Shown: one piece after another, positions 46,599 to 57,250 of the stretch
Layout of the letters: each line of letters opens with the position of its first letter
How positions within the stretch are numbered: the stretch's first letter is position 1
Notes under the pieces: model-generated
The model's input: only the letters and a program-made list of their open reading frames with translations
Told to the model about the DNA's origin: nothing
Databases searched by the model: none
Translations under genes and position numbers: made by a program
Assembly: GCA_907165275.2 (NCBI GenBank)
Contig: OU015653.1
Coordinates: 2,696,001 to 2,760,000, forward strand
DNA: 64,000 nucleotides
From: Zygaena filipendulae
Taxonomy: Eukaryota > Arthropoda > Insecta > Lepidoptera > Zygaenidae
Reading direction: 5' to 3'

Positions 46599-47963
46599 GT
46601 GAATTTTATTTTACATAAATCAACCATTAGGTGTGCTACTGGCCAGTAGTATCCAGCTGTCAGTTGAAAGCGATTCGCCCTAGGGCTGAAAAGTGTTACT
46701 TTCAACCCGCTTCTCAGGAAACTTCAAACCTACTTTCCGAGTATGAGTAATGAAAAAATATTTTACTTTAAAAGAATCTTCTTTTACTGTCATATAATTA
46801 TTATATGTATTGGATGTAGGTATGTATGTAGGTAGGTACGTTCGGGGTCAAAAAGTGTTTATAAATAATTGTATGCACAATTGCACATATCTACGTCGCT
46901 AGGTCGATGACATAATATGTGATTTGATAATTATTTAAGAGTATAAATACTTTTTGTTACAATTACAACACGAGAATCGGTCGACACTAGTTTTTGACAG
47001 ATAGGTATAGAAAACTTTTTGCCAAAAAAAGCTAAGCCAACCAATGCCAGAATAAAAAGAAATGGTACAATATAAATCAAAACACATTTATTTTTGAAAT
47101 TTTTAGAATTAAAGAGTTAAATTAAAATAATACGACTAAAATCCCTATCTCACTCGCACCCGCTTGAACAGTTGTTGCCTCGCGGTCGCGCTCAGCAGAT
47201 TTTCAATGTGTCTAGCAAGGTGAAAAGCATTAAAACTGTCCGGCTTCTGAGGTAACTATTTTTATAGGTCCCCAAGTATCATTTATACAATTCAGCTTTT
47301 ATACTTTAACGTAAGTTCAATTATAATTTAGTAAAGTTTAGGGTTTTCTGGCAGGGGGTTGCAACTGTATTAAGTGTTCGGCAATGTATGACGTGATTTC
47401 TAACGTTATTCCGGAGAAAATTTAAAAAATAAGCTTTATACTTTAACGAGTTTGAGGTACTATTTTATACAACCTTACCTGATAGCTTGATAGCTGCCCA
47501 AGTAACCATAATCGAAACTCTATAGTCGCTGATCGTTCTTATCTGTGTTTGGGATATGCACAGAGAAACTTTCAGCTTTTATAAAATAAGGAAGATCTGA
47601 ACCGCGTTGGCTCTTGCGCTAGGTATATCTTTTTTCGTCGTAGTCTATTGATTTTTCTTTATTATAATATATAACGTCTTTGTTTTTACTGGTTTTTAAC
47701 ATGCAAGACGGCATTTTCAAATTGCTGTTTGTCACAGTTTCGGTATTCACGGTCGCGATGAGCGTATAGGGAACGTGCACAACGACGGTGCTGCCGACTG
47801 GTGTCGCCAATCCGAATCTATTGATAGTTGCCATTCACATTTATGACAAGTAAACAGGATTAATTTTACTTGTGAAAATTATTATTCTAGCTAATCACAA
47901 TTCATTGTTGTATTTCTGGATGTATCAACTATCAATACATCGACAAAAAATAACAAAAAAAAA
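46599..47963. other. 1.4-kb gene-free stretch
   Basis: No exon or intact repeat recognised; short ORFs are featureless. Confidence 0.45.
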
Positions 47964-48132
47964 CGGCACAACCGATCATCGTGAAATTTTGCATACAAGT
48001 TTTCAGGGGGTTTATTTTCCACTAGCTGTTTGGAGTTCCGGACAGTGCGGAGTTCAGGAATTCCGAACAGCTAGTAGTAAATAAACCCCCTGAAAACTTG
48101 TGTGCAAAATTTCACGATGATCGGTTGTGCCG
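47964..48132. repeat. inverted pair of Lep1-like fragments (70-nt arms)
   Basis: 47964-48033 and 48063-48132 are reverse complements with very few mismatches. Each arm contains CGATCATCGTGAAATTTTGC and AGGGGGTTTATTT and points its CTAGCTGT toward the 29-base centre. Sequence to 48200 continues the right copy. Confidence 0.88.
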
Positions 48133-48409
48133 TTAAGGCGTAAAAGCGTAACAAACAAGTAAACAAACAAAAACTCACTTTCGCATTTATAATATTAGTA
48201 AGGATTATTTTCTTATCGTAAACATTGGATATTTTAGTTTGTGCGACAATTTTACCAGTTTTCACAGCCTCATGTTCTTCATTAGATCATCCTCCTCATC
48301 CTCATCTCTTCAACCTATATATATACCTATATATAATACATGGCCGGCCTCAAAAGCTTAAAAACCTTTTGACGCTGACGATCATTAATTATTATATTAT
48401 TGATGATGA

Positions 48410-48945
48410 CTAGCTGTGCCTCGCGGTTTCACCCGTGATAATTTCGGAGTTCCCGCATGAATCCCGGGATAAAAAGTACCCTATGTGCTCATCTGTACCC
48501 TAACAACGTGCACGTCAAATTTCATCCAAATCCGTTCAGACGTTTTTGCGTGATTGAGTAAACGTATGCGAGGATAAGAGCTCGAAAGCGCATTTTCATC
48601 CGACTTGCTTCAAATTTATCGTCACCTCTAAGCTCCTATGTGTCTTAGCCTTATATTATATATTTATTATTATAAATGATATAATAATTATTATATAGCC
48701 TATAACCTGTCCAGGAGTATGGACTACAATCGTACCAAGTTTGCTTAAAATCCCTTCACTAGTATTTGACCCATGCGTGCACATACAGACAGACAGACAA
48801 AAAATTTACTGATTGCTTTTTTGGCATCAGTATCGATCACCATTCATCCGCCAATATTAATTTTGAATATATTATATTCAATGTACAGAATTGACCTCTA
48901 CAGTTTATTATAAGTATATACCTAGATATAGATACACCGGAACCC
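48410..48945 (-). mobile_element. Lep1-like element, minus strand, long form
   Basis: Opens CTAGCTGTGCCTCGCGGTTT. The far part (AACCTGTCCAGGAGTA, GACCCATGCGTGCA, GTATCGATCACCATTCATCC) matches 59345-59575. Confidence 0.7.
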
Positions 48946-48990
48946 ATATTTTATAACTTTTATCATACTTATTCAAAAATATAATATACC

Positions 48991-49048
48991 TAATTGAGGA
49001 GATAGTTTTGTTTACATAATTATGAAAACAAAACTATCTCTTCAATTA
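48991..49048. repeat. short hairpin
   Basis: TAATTGAGGAGATAGTTTTG pairs with CAAAACTATCTCTTCAATTA around a short centre. Confidence 0.8.
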
Positions 49049-49644
49049 TTATCTTCCTTCCGAAAGCACGATGACTGGTTTAATCAGTTTCCTCTACTGT
49101 CCGCATAGTGTCTCTTTTGTCGATTTAGTGCTGCCACCTATAGTTCCTGCACGTTCCCTATAGGCGTCACAGAGTATTTCGATAGGTGTGTGACTAAATG
49201 AGTTGTTGCCGCGCGATCGGCACAAAACATTGCGGAAAATCTGATTCGCTTCCTCTGATTCTAGTACGTCAGTGCATACACTTCAATGCATAATAGTATA
49301 AAATGACAAAAATAATAAAAAAATATTTTTTATTTAAAAATTTACATGTCAAAAATGTAAGAAAAAATAAAGATTTATAAATCGATTCACTTCGAAATTA
49401 CTATGCATACGTATACAAATATTGATAAAAATCTCAGCAGGGTTGTCTTTTTTATAATTGGTACAATCAGGTAGTTAAGTACCTACTACTTACTTATAAA
49501 ATTGTAATCTTTAGAGGAACTAATTTCCAAACGTTAACATCATTTAAATAATCTACTACGCTATAATATGTATTATCGCATAATTTGTTTTGCCGATTTT
49601 AATGTCTCTTGTGGAACGCGGCCAAAGCAGATACAGCTACTATC
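49049..49644. other. CRP-C upstream region
   Basis: No repeat or exon recognised. Confidence 0.45.
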
Positions 49645-49680
49645 TATAAAAGCGACATCACACGCGTTCATATCGTTAGA
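49645..49680 (+). promoter_or_regulatory. CRP-C core promoter
   Basis: TATAAA (49645-49650) and TTAGA (49676-49680), with the GCGACATCAC and TCACCTCTCCC blocks shared with CRP-B. Confidence 0.78.
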
Positions 49681-49746
49681 TCACCTCTCCCGAGCAACAA
49701 AAGAACACGTATAAGTCGAAATCCAAATTGAAAAAATTAAATTAAA

Positions 49747-51872
49747 ATGAAGACTTCTTTTTCCGCATTTTTCGCCGGTATTTTATTCATTCTCGCTATC
49801 ATTCATCTAGCGGCCGCGGCCGGTGAGTTTTGTTGATAGTTTTAATTTTTTAAAGTTTGTCCTAAGTCCTAACTATTATAAATTGCGAATGTAAGTTTGT
49901 TTGTTGTTTCTTATGCTTTCACGTTTTAATAGCTTAATGGGTCTTTACAAAATTTTGCATGCACGTTGTCAGGGGTGAAGAGAAGGATATAGGCAACTTT
50001 TGATCCCGTGTTTCACGTGGATCTCCGGTTTCACCCGCGTTAATTTCAGAGTTCCCGCGGGAATACCGGGATAAAAAGTACCCTACGTGTTAGCTATATT
50101 ATTGTAAAGTTTCATTTAAATCCATCCAGTAGTTTTTGCGTGAAAGAGTAACAAACATCCATCCATCCATCCATCCATCCATCCATATATTCTTACAAAC
50201 TTTCGCGTTTATAATATTAAGTAGGAAGTAGGATTGATCAATTGCAAAAATAAGAGGGCGGCAAATTTGGGATCCGCACCGGGTGTTAGTGACCTACGTA
50301 GGGATTGCAATCCCGCAAGACGGGATCACGCATTCCCGCGGGATCCCGCTGCTTTTATTATTCTGCTGGATTCCGCACCTTCAAAGCGCGGATCCGCGGA
50401 TCCAGCAAATTAAAAATTTGGCGCTTCAGCATCTGGATATATTTGCAGTTTACTCAGAAGCAGGCGCGGGGATCATACAATAAATGCCATTTGCTCTCTT
50501 AAGAGCGTATTTTTAAAAGCATATCTAGTATTAGCATCTAACAGAATGTGATTTGATTATTTATTAGTCAATATATGAATAGGACTGAATTAAAAATATA
50601 AACCTGTTGTTAGGAGTAAGGGTAAAATTAATTAAAACTGTTAAACTACTAACTGCCCCCGCGGTTTCACCGACGCTGATTTCGAGGGGGAAATCCAGGA
50701 TAAAATATACCTTGAGGTATTAAGTTTTTCAAATGCTAAGTATGTACAAGACAGGTAACTAGGTATCAGGTAAAAATAAATCCTTTACCTTTCTTAGGTA
50801 GCTGTAGTTTCATGTACCTGTAGCACAGAGTAGGGAGGGATATAAACCCTCTTCACGAATCACTCTATCTATTGGTAAAAACCGCATGAAAATCCGTTGC
50901 GTACTTGCGTACCTAGTGTAAAAGATCTAAGCATAGGTAGGCTACTTAATTTGTAATATAGAAAAGACATAATTTCTGTTGTTTAGTGTAAGAAATCCTT
51001 ACTAATATTATAAATGCGAAAGTTTACCTTTACCGATCATCATGAAATTTTGCATACATGTTGTCAGGGATACTTAGAAGAACACAGGGTTGAGGGTACC
51101 TACTTTTTATCCCAGAACTCCCGCTGGAACTCCGAAATTACCGCGGGGAACAGCTAGTCTATTCATCATAATTAATCATCAAATAAATTAAATTGAAGTG
51201 TCTGTTTGTAATTTCAAATTAACTAACTACTAACATCAAAAAATCAATTTTTAAAATTTTTCTCTGGCTGTCTGTATGTTTGTATGGTCCGGCTAATCTT
51301 TAAAACGGCTGGACTGATTTTGACGGGACTTTCACTGGCAGATAGCTAATGTTATAAGGAGTAACTTAGACTACTTTTTATTCCGTAATTTCTGCGGGAA
51401 CTCCGAGATTAACGCGGGTAAAACTGCGGGGAAAAGTAGTGTTTTATGAAATTTGATTTTTGCACAAAAATCTGTACCTATTTTGAATCAGATTTTGGAT
51501 ACTTATCTATAAGTACTATATTAGTTGTTTCGTACCCATAGTAGGTATGTACAAGCTCTGCTTAGTTTGGGACCAAGTGGCGCTGTATGACAATTGACAG
51601 TGCCCTAGCGTTATTAAAATCCTAAACAAAAATCTGTTGAAAGTTAGCCCACTTGGGTTCCTTGGAAGGCAGTCAGAAACCTCGATTCCGTTCAGTCTTT
51701 TGAAATAGAAACTTTTTGATTTTCAGGTTCTTCTTATGAACCTGGACTAGACATACACCAGATCGATCTACCTTGTGATACGTTGGCTTGCGCTCAGCAC
51801 TGTGCTTCTTTCGCTGACTATAGTATGATATGTTCTGAAAACAAATGTGCATGTGAGGAAGTGTTTGTTTGA
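49747..51872 (+). CDS. CRP-C: secreted six-cysteine CS-alpha-beta peptide, acidic
   Basis: Exons 49747-49822 and 51727-51872 (stop TGA 51870-51872) give 73 residues. The signal peptide is close to that of CRP-B (MKTSFSAFFAGILFILAI) but ends in an alanine run (AAAA at 22-25) made by a GCGGCC duplication. Exon 2 encodes an acidic linker (26-41), then Cys 42, 47, 51, 61, 66 and 68, spacing C-x4-C-x3-C-x9-C-x4-C-x-C, and a five-residue tail (EEVFV). The predicted mature part is strongly acidic (about -7), unusual for a membrane-active defensin, so it may act on another target or in another role. The 1.9-kb intron (G|GTGAGT...TTTCAG) is full of Lep1-like copies. It is a segmental duplicate of CRP-B, with a well-diverged mature region. 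Confidence 0.85.
49870..50215. mobile_element. Lep1-like fragments and (ATCC)n tract (CRP-C intron)
   Basis: A + strand 5' part (GCATGCACGTTGTCAGGGG) meets a minus-strand copy (CGGTTTCACCCGCGTTAATT). The tail contains (CATC)n at 50156-50190. Confidence 0.7.
50269..50425. repeat. GC-rich GGATCC/GGATCCC block (CRP-C intron)
   Basis: GGGATCCGCACCGGG, ATTCCCGCGGGATCCCGC and GCGGATCCGCGGATCC are internal near-palindromes. Two short overlapping ORFs here are by-products. Confidence 0.6.
50645..50910 (-). repeat. Lep1-like element, decayed, minus strand
   Basis: CTAACTGCCCCCGCGGTTTC at the left; AAACCGCATGAAAATCCGTT at the far end. Confidence 0.65.
50996..51157 (+). mobile_element. Lep1/Helitron-like element
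   Basis: It begins A|TCCTTACTAATATTATAAAT and ends GGGGAACAGCTAG|T. Some of the 5' half is deleted. Confidence 0.8.
51250..51440 (+). repeat. Lep1-like element, partial
   Basis: CTAATCTTTAAAACGGCTGG to ACGCGGGTAAAACTGCGGGG with AAAAGTAGT at the end. Confidence 0.65.
51530..51616 (+). mobile_element. SINE 3' tail (CRP-C intron)
   Basis: CAAGCTCTGCTTAGTTTGGG and AAGTGGCGCTGTATGA, ending ATT. It is followed by the same sequence (GTTCCTTG...CGATTCCGT) that leads to exon 2 in CRP-B. Confidence 0.7.
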
Positions 51873-51984
51873 ATGAAGAATGGCGACGTCAAGTTTTAGG
51901 CACTTTTAGTGTAGACGCATCACCCAGTTTAGTAGATAGAGAGCGTTTTGTCCACTTTTTCTTTTTTCTTGTGTGATAAAAATC

Positions 51985-51990
51985 AATAAA
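51985..51990 (+). terminator. poly(A) signal of CRP-C
   Basis: AATAAA 113 bases after the stop, followed by a T-rich stretch. Confidence 0.7.
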
Positions 51991-52026
51991 ATGTTTATTT
52001 AATCTTCATATCTTATCTTAATCTTA

Positions 52027-52254
52027 TCTAATATATATAAATCACGTATCACGTTGTTTGTCCGCGATGGACTCCGAAACTACTGAACGAATTTTGATAA
52101 AATTTTGTAACCATTATATATGGTCCAACTTAAAAGATAGGATAGTTTTTATCCCGGAATTCCCTCGGGAACTGAAGGACATAGAGTACTTTTTTCCCGC
52201 AACCTCCACGGGAACTCCGAAATTACCGCGGATGAAATCGCGGGCGACAGCTAG
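52027..52254 (+). mobile_element. Lep1/Helitron-like element, TCTAATATATA subtype
   Basis: It begins A|TCTAATATATATAAATCACG and ends GCGGGCGACAGCTAG|T. Nearly identical to 35448-35676. Confidence 0.88.
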
Positions 52255-52385
52255 TACAATATAAAATGTTATAAGTATTTGTTGTATCTACATCATAAGT
52301 TTAATATAATTACAATGGTAAAACATATTTCATTTGACGAAAGTATAATAGGTACCTACATAAAGTGTTTAATTTTTCGAAGTGT

Positions 52386-52859
52386 CTAGTCGTCAACTAA
52401 GTGGATTAATAGATATTATTAAGTCGTCCGCTAAACATACTAAACTACATAAATTCACAAATAAGGTTTGTAAACTGTCAAAAGATTGTGAACCGTGACA
52501 AACATACTACTTACGATTTAACGCATTTAACGGATTACTTTTGGGTAGATTATAATATTGGTTAAGTTAGGTTTATACTGTTGACCAACTCGCCAAAGGT
52601 AATGCTATGGTTCGCGATCTTTTAATAATTCACAATCTCGCGAGATAGTTTATAATCTATCGATATTTACAATTTTACAGTGACATATTATTGGTTTTAG
52701 ACAATAATTGTATATTATATAAAAAGCGTTCGTAACAAGAACCAAACGTTAAGAAAGATCAATATATTTTGCGTATAGACACTATTGTTGGTCCCTGCAT
52801 TAACCACCATTTAGTGTACGAATAATTTTATTTTATTCGTCCGTTTAGTGGACGACTAG
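52386..52859. mobile_element. 474-bp terminal-inverted-repeat element in the CRP-C 3' flank
   Basis: CTAGTCGTCAACTAAGTGGA opens it and TCCGTTTAGTGGACGACTAG closes it. It interrupts sequence that is continuous downstream of CRP-B (AAAGTGTTTAATTTT before it, TTAATTTTTATCCTGTTCAC after it). Confidence 0.8.
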
Positions 52860-53140
52860 CAAAAGCCTTAATTTTTATCCTGTTCACTAGCTGTAGCCTA
52901 AACACAAAAATAGAATAAAATCAAATAAAAATGTATCGGACATAAAATATATTTTAGTTCATTATTACAAGTGAAGTACATAATAATTATATATAATACT
53001 ATATAATAATATTGTAAAACTCATTTGGTGCAATAAAGTATATTGTAATTTGTATTGTTTAATATTACCATTTTTTAGGGGAATTGCCGCATGAAGAATA
53101 ACAGATTAGGTATGGTTAGGTATAACAGATAAGATGTTTG
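52860..53140. other. end of the CRP-C duplicated flank
   Basis: 52868-52990 matches 44440-44560 downstream of CRP-B in a diverged form. No gene. Confidence 0.55.
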
Positions 53141-53502
53141 AATTGGGATGTGGACTACTTTTAAAAATCAAAATTCTAATTAGTCCGTCAGGTAGAAAAT
53201 AAAAAAACAATAGACACGTATTTTTTGCTTTTTCAAATAAATTTATTTATTTATTTATTTATTTAAATTAAATTAAAATATACAGAGATAAAGCGCTTTG
53301 AAGTTTAGGGTGAGGGGGTCGTGACGTCACTAACCGCTAAAACCGCCATACAAACTGTCATAATAGTGACGTCACGCGAAATTTCAACTCAATATATCGC
53401 CGTTATTTTTTGATTACCTAAAAAAAGAAAAAATACGTGTCCTAATTTTTTTTTAAATCTACAAGACGGACTAAAAAATAAAAATTAGTCAACATGCCCA
53501 TT
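53141..53502 (-). mobile_element. M1 fold-back MITE, copy 8
   Basis: Starts AATTGGGATGTGGACTAC and ends GTCAACATGCCCATT. A (TTTA)n expansion at 53240-53265 lengthens one arm. Two GTGACGTCAC sites are intact. Confidence 0.9.
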
Positions 53503-54195
53503 ATTGTAAAAGTGAAGCATCGATGTTGATACTCCCTCAGAACGGGTCTGGGACACACGAATAACAAATGCCCGATCAATGAATGGGGTTCCCGCGGAAA
53601 TTCCGGTATAAAAAGAACCCTGTGTCACTTAGAATCACTGCAGCTTCTTCTAACGATATTATTTTCCACAAAAATAAGCACTAATTTGACGCAAAGTTCA
53701 TTAATAGCAGGAAAAATAAATGGTACCAAAAATCCTACGCCCATTACCTACTTCAGATTGGTTTTTCATTGTAACTTGAATTAATTATGTTGGCTTACTC
53801 GTATCGGCAATCACGGCCCATTGGCTGTGGATATTGTTTCAGCATTCGAAATGCGTTCAACGGAGCGTGCATCGAGTGTGTTTGCGTATAAATCATACTG
53901 ACTTTAAAGCGATGAGTCAAAAGGAGGAAACCAACTCGTATGCTTTAAAAGCCATTGATGACGACGTAATTTTATTATGTTAAATATTCAGGCATTATCA
54001 TAGTATTAACAGGCATAGAACGGCATTCAGGGCACGCGGAATGATGCAATTGAAACTTAAAGAACAAGAGATCAAGTGACTATGGCCAGAATGTAATTTC
54101 AATGTCGCTGGACGCGTTCATGTTTTTCTGCTGCAATTACAAATGAAACTATTGCTTTGTATATAATAACTCCATAGGCATTATTTAACTTAGAA
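53503..54195. other. gene-free
   Basis: A short Lep1-like piece (TTCCCGCGGAAATTCCGGTA) at 53585-53625; otherwise nothing recognised. Confidence 0.45.
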
Positions 54196-54273
54196 ACGGC
54201 CGCACTCAGAGTCGTCTTTAAGATTTTTAAAACAAAACTGCCGCAATCAGAGACGTTCAGTAAATTAATGTTA
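54196..54273. repeat. half of the ACGGCCGCACTCAGAGTCG fold-back MITE
   Basis: Contains one arm (ACGGCCGCACTCAGAGTCGT, ACAAAACTGCCGCAATCAGA). The other arm is missing and the GTGCGAGTCGGACTCG-type repeat follows. Confidence 0.8.
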
Positions 54274-54284
54274 ACTCTTATAGA

Positions 54285-54556
54285 TTCGTCATGTCTGTCT
54301 GTCTGTCTGTCTGTCCGTCCGTATGTCACAGCCACTTTTTTCCGAAACTATAACGGTTCGGTTGGTTTGAACGTGATCTAGTAAGTAGTTTTTTTTTAAT
54401 ACGTCATAAATCGTAAACCGCGAAAAAAAAATACACTATTATTAAAACATTGGTCAAAGTTACAACGAACTACAAGAACTTTTATGTTATTATGTTACTT
54501 GCTGCTACGGAACCCTTCATGGGCGAGTCCGACTCGCACTTGGCCGCTTTTTATAA
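54285..54556 (-). repeat. GTGCGAGTCGGACTCG family, minus strand
   Basis: CTGTCTGTCTGTCTGTCCG at the left and GCGAGTCCGACTCGCACTTG at the right. Confidence 0.7.
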
Positions 54557-54637
54557 AATCTAGATATCATAGAATCTAATACAATTGGTAATAGAAGCTT
54601 AGAAATATAATACAGTCATATACGAGTAATACCTACA

Positions 54638-54835
54638 CTAGTTGTCCCCCACGGTTTCACTCGCGGGAATTTCGGAGTTCCCGCGAGAATTCCAGGATAA
54701 ACAACTACACAATGTAAACCTTCCTCATGACTCACTCTATCTATTGGTGAAAATTCATTCTTTAGTTTTTGAGTTTATCGCGAACAGACTGACAGGCAGA
54801 CGCGGTGGAGGACTTTGTTTAATATATATATGGGA
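54638..54835 (-). mobile_element. Lep1-like element, minus strand
   Basis: Opens CTAGTTGTCCCCCACGGTTT and ends GGCAGACGCGGTGGAGG, then AATATATATATGG. Confidence 0.75.
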
Positions 54836-54864
54836 AGTTATTGTGAATACAGTATAAACGAGTA

Positions 54865-55060
54865 TTCTTATTACATTATTATTATATCGGCCACCCGATA
54901 TCGTACGTAGCGTAGTAAGGAAGCGGCAGCCGAGACCGGCTTCATATCCGATAACGCTTTCGTCCGGAGCCATGAAGAAATCCGGACCCGCAATACCGGG
55001 GAATTTGAAATGGAGGTTTTTGAAAAATGAATATCAGGTCTTACTAGGTCCACCTACCGT
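54865..55060 (-). mobile_element. non-LTR retrotransposon 3' end, minus strand
   Basis: Minus strand: GTCCGGATTTCTTCATGGCT, then GGATATGAAGCCGGTCTCGG, ending ATCGGGTGGCCGATATAATA and a TAA-rich tail. The GC-rich body with a simple tail is LINE-like. Two overlapping minus-strand ORFs (54755-55053) fall within it and show no domain. Confidence 0.5.
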
Positions 55061-55624
55061 CGATCAGCGATCAGTGATCACAGCTTGAAAATCTAAAACA
55101 TGATTAGAAAACTTATCTCCGCCCTTTTAAAAGGTAAAACGTGGGTAACACCATGGAGAAATAGCTATAGTTTTGAATATATTATGTTATTTTTTTATTC
55201 TTAATATCGAAAGTCTGTATGGTTGTACATTCTTTGTTTGTTTTAATAATAGAGTAAATAATTGACTGTGGTATTTTTCGGAAAAACTTCATTAGGTAAT
55301 TCTGGCTTCGATCGAAGGTTGTGTCGATGATCCATCCTATAGATAATACGTCTTATAGATCCATCTATATGTAGATATCGCTGTCATTTGGTTGAATGAC
55401 GACATTCAATTGAATGACTAGGCTGAACGTTCGAACATACGAACGAACGAAAAAGCACCCTGAAAACGCCAGGTTAGGTTAGGTTTGGACTGTTGACCAC
55501 AACGCGCGAGCCGAGCGAGGATAGCGAGCGTGCCGCGGCAGCGGCCGGCGATTTGCCAAATACAAAATACTTTGTCCTTTAGTAATTCAATGAACGCGCT
55601 AGTCATTCAATTGAATGGCGTCGT
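55061..55624. other. gene-free; GC-rich repeat copy
   Basis: 55475-55555 holds the second copy of the GTTAGGTT...GCGAGCCGAGCGAG...GCGTGCCGCGGCAGCGGC repeat seen at 43020-43090. Confidence 0.6.
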
Positions 55625-55795
55625 CGTGTGTCTTTGTTTGTTTGTTACGTTTTCAGGCTTAAACTACTCAACGGATCATCGTGAAATTTTGAATACTCAT
55701 TGTGGAAAGAGGATAAAGTCATAGGCTACTCTTTATCCCGGAATTCCCGCGGGAACACAAAAATTACCGCCGGTGAAATTGCGGGGCACAGCTAG
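55625..55795 (+). mobile_element. Lep1-like element, 5' end decayed
   Basis: TTTGTTTGTTTGTTACG, CATCGTGAAATTTTGAATAC and the 3' end GCGGGGCACAGCTAG|T. Confidence 0.75.
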
Positions 55796-56139
55796 TAGAA
55801 AACATTTCATATGTCCACAGCGTGCATGATCGCAACAAACACGGTTTGATTCTAAACTCGTTGCAAACTGACCTTATGACCTATGCCATTCCATGTCCGC
55901 ACGAGGCGGTACATGAAATATTCATGGAGTGAATCAAAATCAGACGCGCACAGAAACAGCGGGGTGCATCCGGGACGGAACGGGACAGGTGTTCCGGTGC
56001 CTCCGCCATGTTTGCCACTGGAATTTTGTTCACTTCGCTGTGTATAGTAATATAAAAAACGGGGAAAAAACTTTTTTTTTATATACGTAGATGTGTATTA
56101 TTATAATCAAATAAAACCTGTAGATACGTATAATATCAT
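55796..56139. other. gene-free, moderately GC-rich
   Basis: 55900-56020 is richer in GC than its surroundings (GGGACGGAACGGGACAGG) but shows no exon. Confidence 0.4.
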
Positions 56140-56339
56140 TACATGTTATGAAACAAAAGCCTCCATCGCGTCTGTCTGTTTGTTTCCTTAGGATAAACTC
56201 AGACACTACTGAACGGATTCTCATTGCGTTTTCACCAGTAGATAGACTGGCTCATGAGGAAGGTTTATACGCATAGTTTTTTCTGGAATTTCCGCGGGAA
56301 CTTCGAATAAACGCGGGTGAAACCGCGGGGGACAGCTAG
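56140..56339 (+). mobile_element. Lep1-like element
   Basis: CTCCATCGCGTCTGTCTGTT to GCGGGGGACAGCTAG, followed by G in place of T. Confidence 0.75.
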
Positions 56340-56845
56340 GTTATGAAAACAGAATAACCATCGACATTATAATCACTAACCAGCAGTTCTATAATATACA
56401 AATGAACTTAACCGTTGCAAAATGAAATCTTGAATGAATCCTGATTCCTATTCACAGATTTTTCAAAAAAAATTGGTTATCTAGGAAATGGCCATTTATG
56501 TTTCACTGATGTCAATTGATCCTGTTTCTAATATGTACTGATGAAAAATTTCTAGTGTACCATAACCATCGTTGGAGTAAGTAGGTACTAAAAAAGTCAG
56601 AAATTGCAAAAAAACTGTTCCCCTATTTACTGGGGATCAAAATTTCACGAAAAATTATGAATTGTACAAACCTCTGTGGTTTCTTGTGCTATTTTATGTC
56701 AACCTTAAATAATTTTTGTTTGTAAATTTGGTAAATAAAACAAAAAAAAAAAAAAAAAAAATCGTGTAGCTGAAACGTTAGCTCCCCCTGACCGCAGCCC
56801 TGCTGAAAACTTCCACAGTTTTAGGTTCTATATTTTATTTAGTAA
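56340..56845. other. gene-free
   Basis: A poly(A) run (56740-56762) may mark a retrotransposed tail on the + strand. Confidence 0.4.
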
Positions 56846-57079
56846 CTAGCTGTTCCCCGCGGTGTCACCCGCGTCAATTTCGGAGTTCCCGCGGGAATTC
56901 CGGGATAAAGAGTACCCTATGAACATAGAACATAGTACATAGAAGGGTATACCCTTCTATGTACAACTGACAACGTGTATGTATGCAAAATTTCATGATG
57001 ACCGGTTGAGCCGTTAAGGCGTGAAAGCGTAACAGACAGTCAGACAGAGTTACTTTCGCATTTATGATATTAGTAGGGA
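56846..57079 (-). mobile_element. Lep1/Helitron-like element, minus strand
   Basis: A|CTAGCTGTTCCCCGCGGTGT to GATATTAGTAGGGA|T, with an internal 15-base inverted duplication (AGAAGGGTATACCCTTCT). Confidence 0.82.
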
Positions 57080-57082
57080 TGA

Positions 57083-57250
57083 CTAGCTGTTCCCCTGCGG
57101 TTTCACGCGCGTTAACTTCGGTGACTATGACCTTCTCTGTACCCTTGACAACGTGTATGCAAAATTTCATGTTGATCGATTGAGCCGTTACCTAAGGCGT
57201 GAAAGCGTAACAAACAAACAAATAAACAAACTCACTTCGCATTTATTAAT
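57083..57250 (-). mobile_element. Lep1-like element, minus strand, deleted middle
   Basis: A|CTAGCTGTTCCCCTGCGGTT starts three bases after the previous copy, and the element ends in ACAAACAAATAAACAAACTC. Confidence 0.75.

Noticed and set aside
54755..55053. Two overlapping minus-strand ORFs
   Set aside because: They span a Lep1-like copy and a LINE-like 3' end without reverse transcriptase or other domains.
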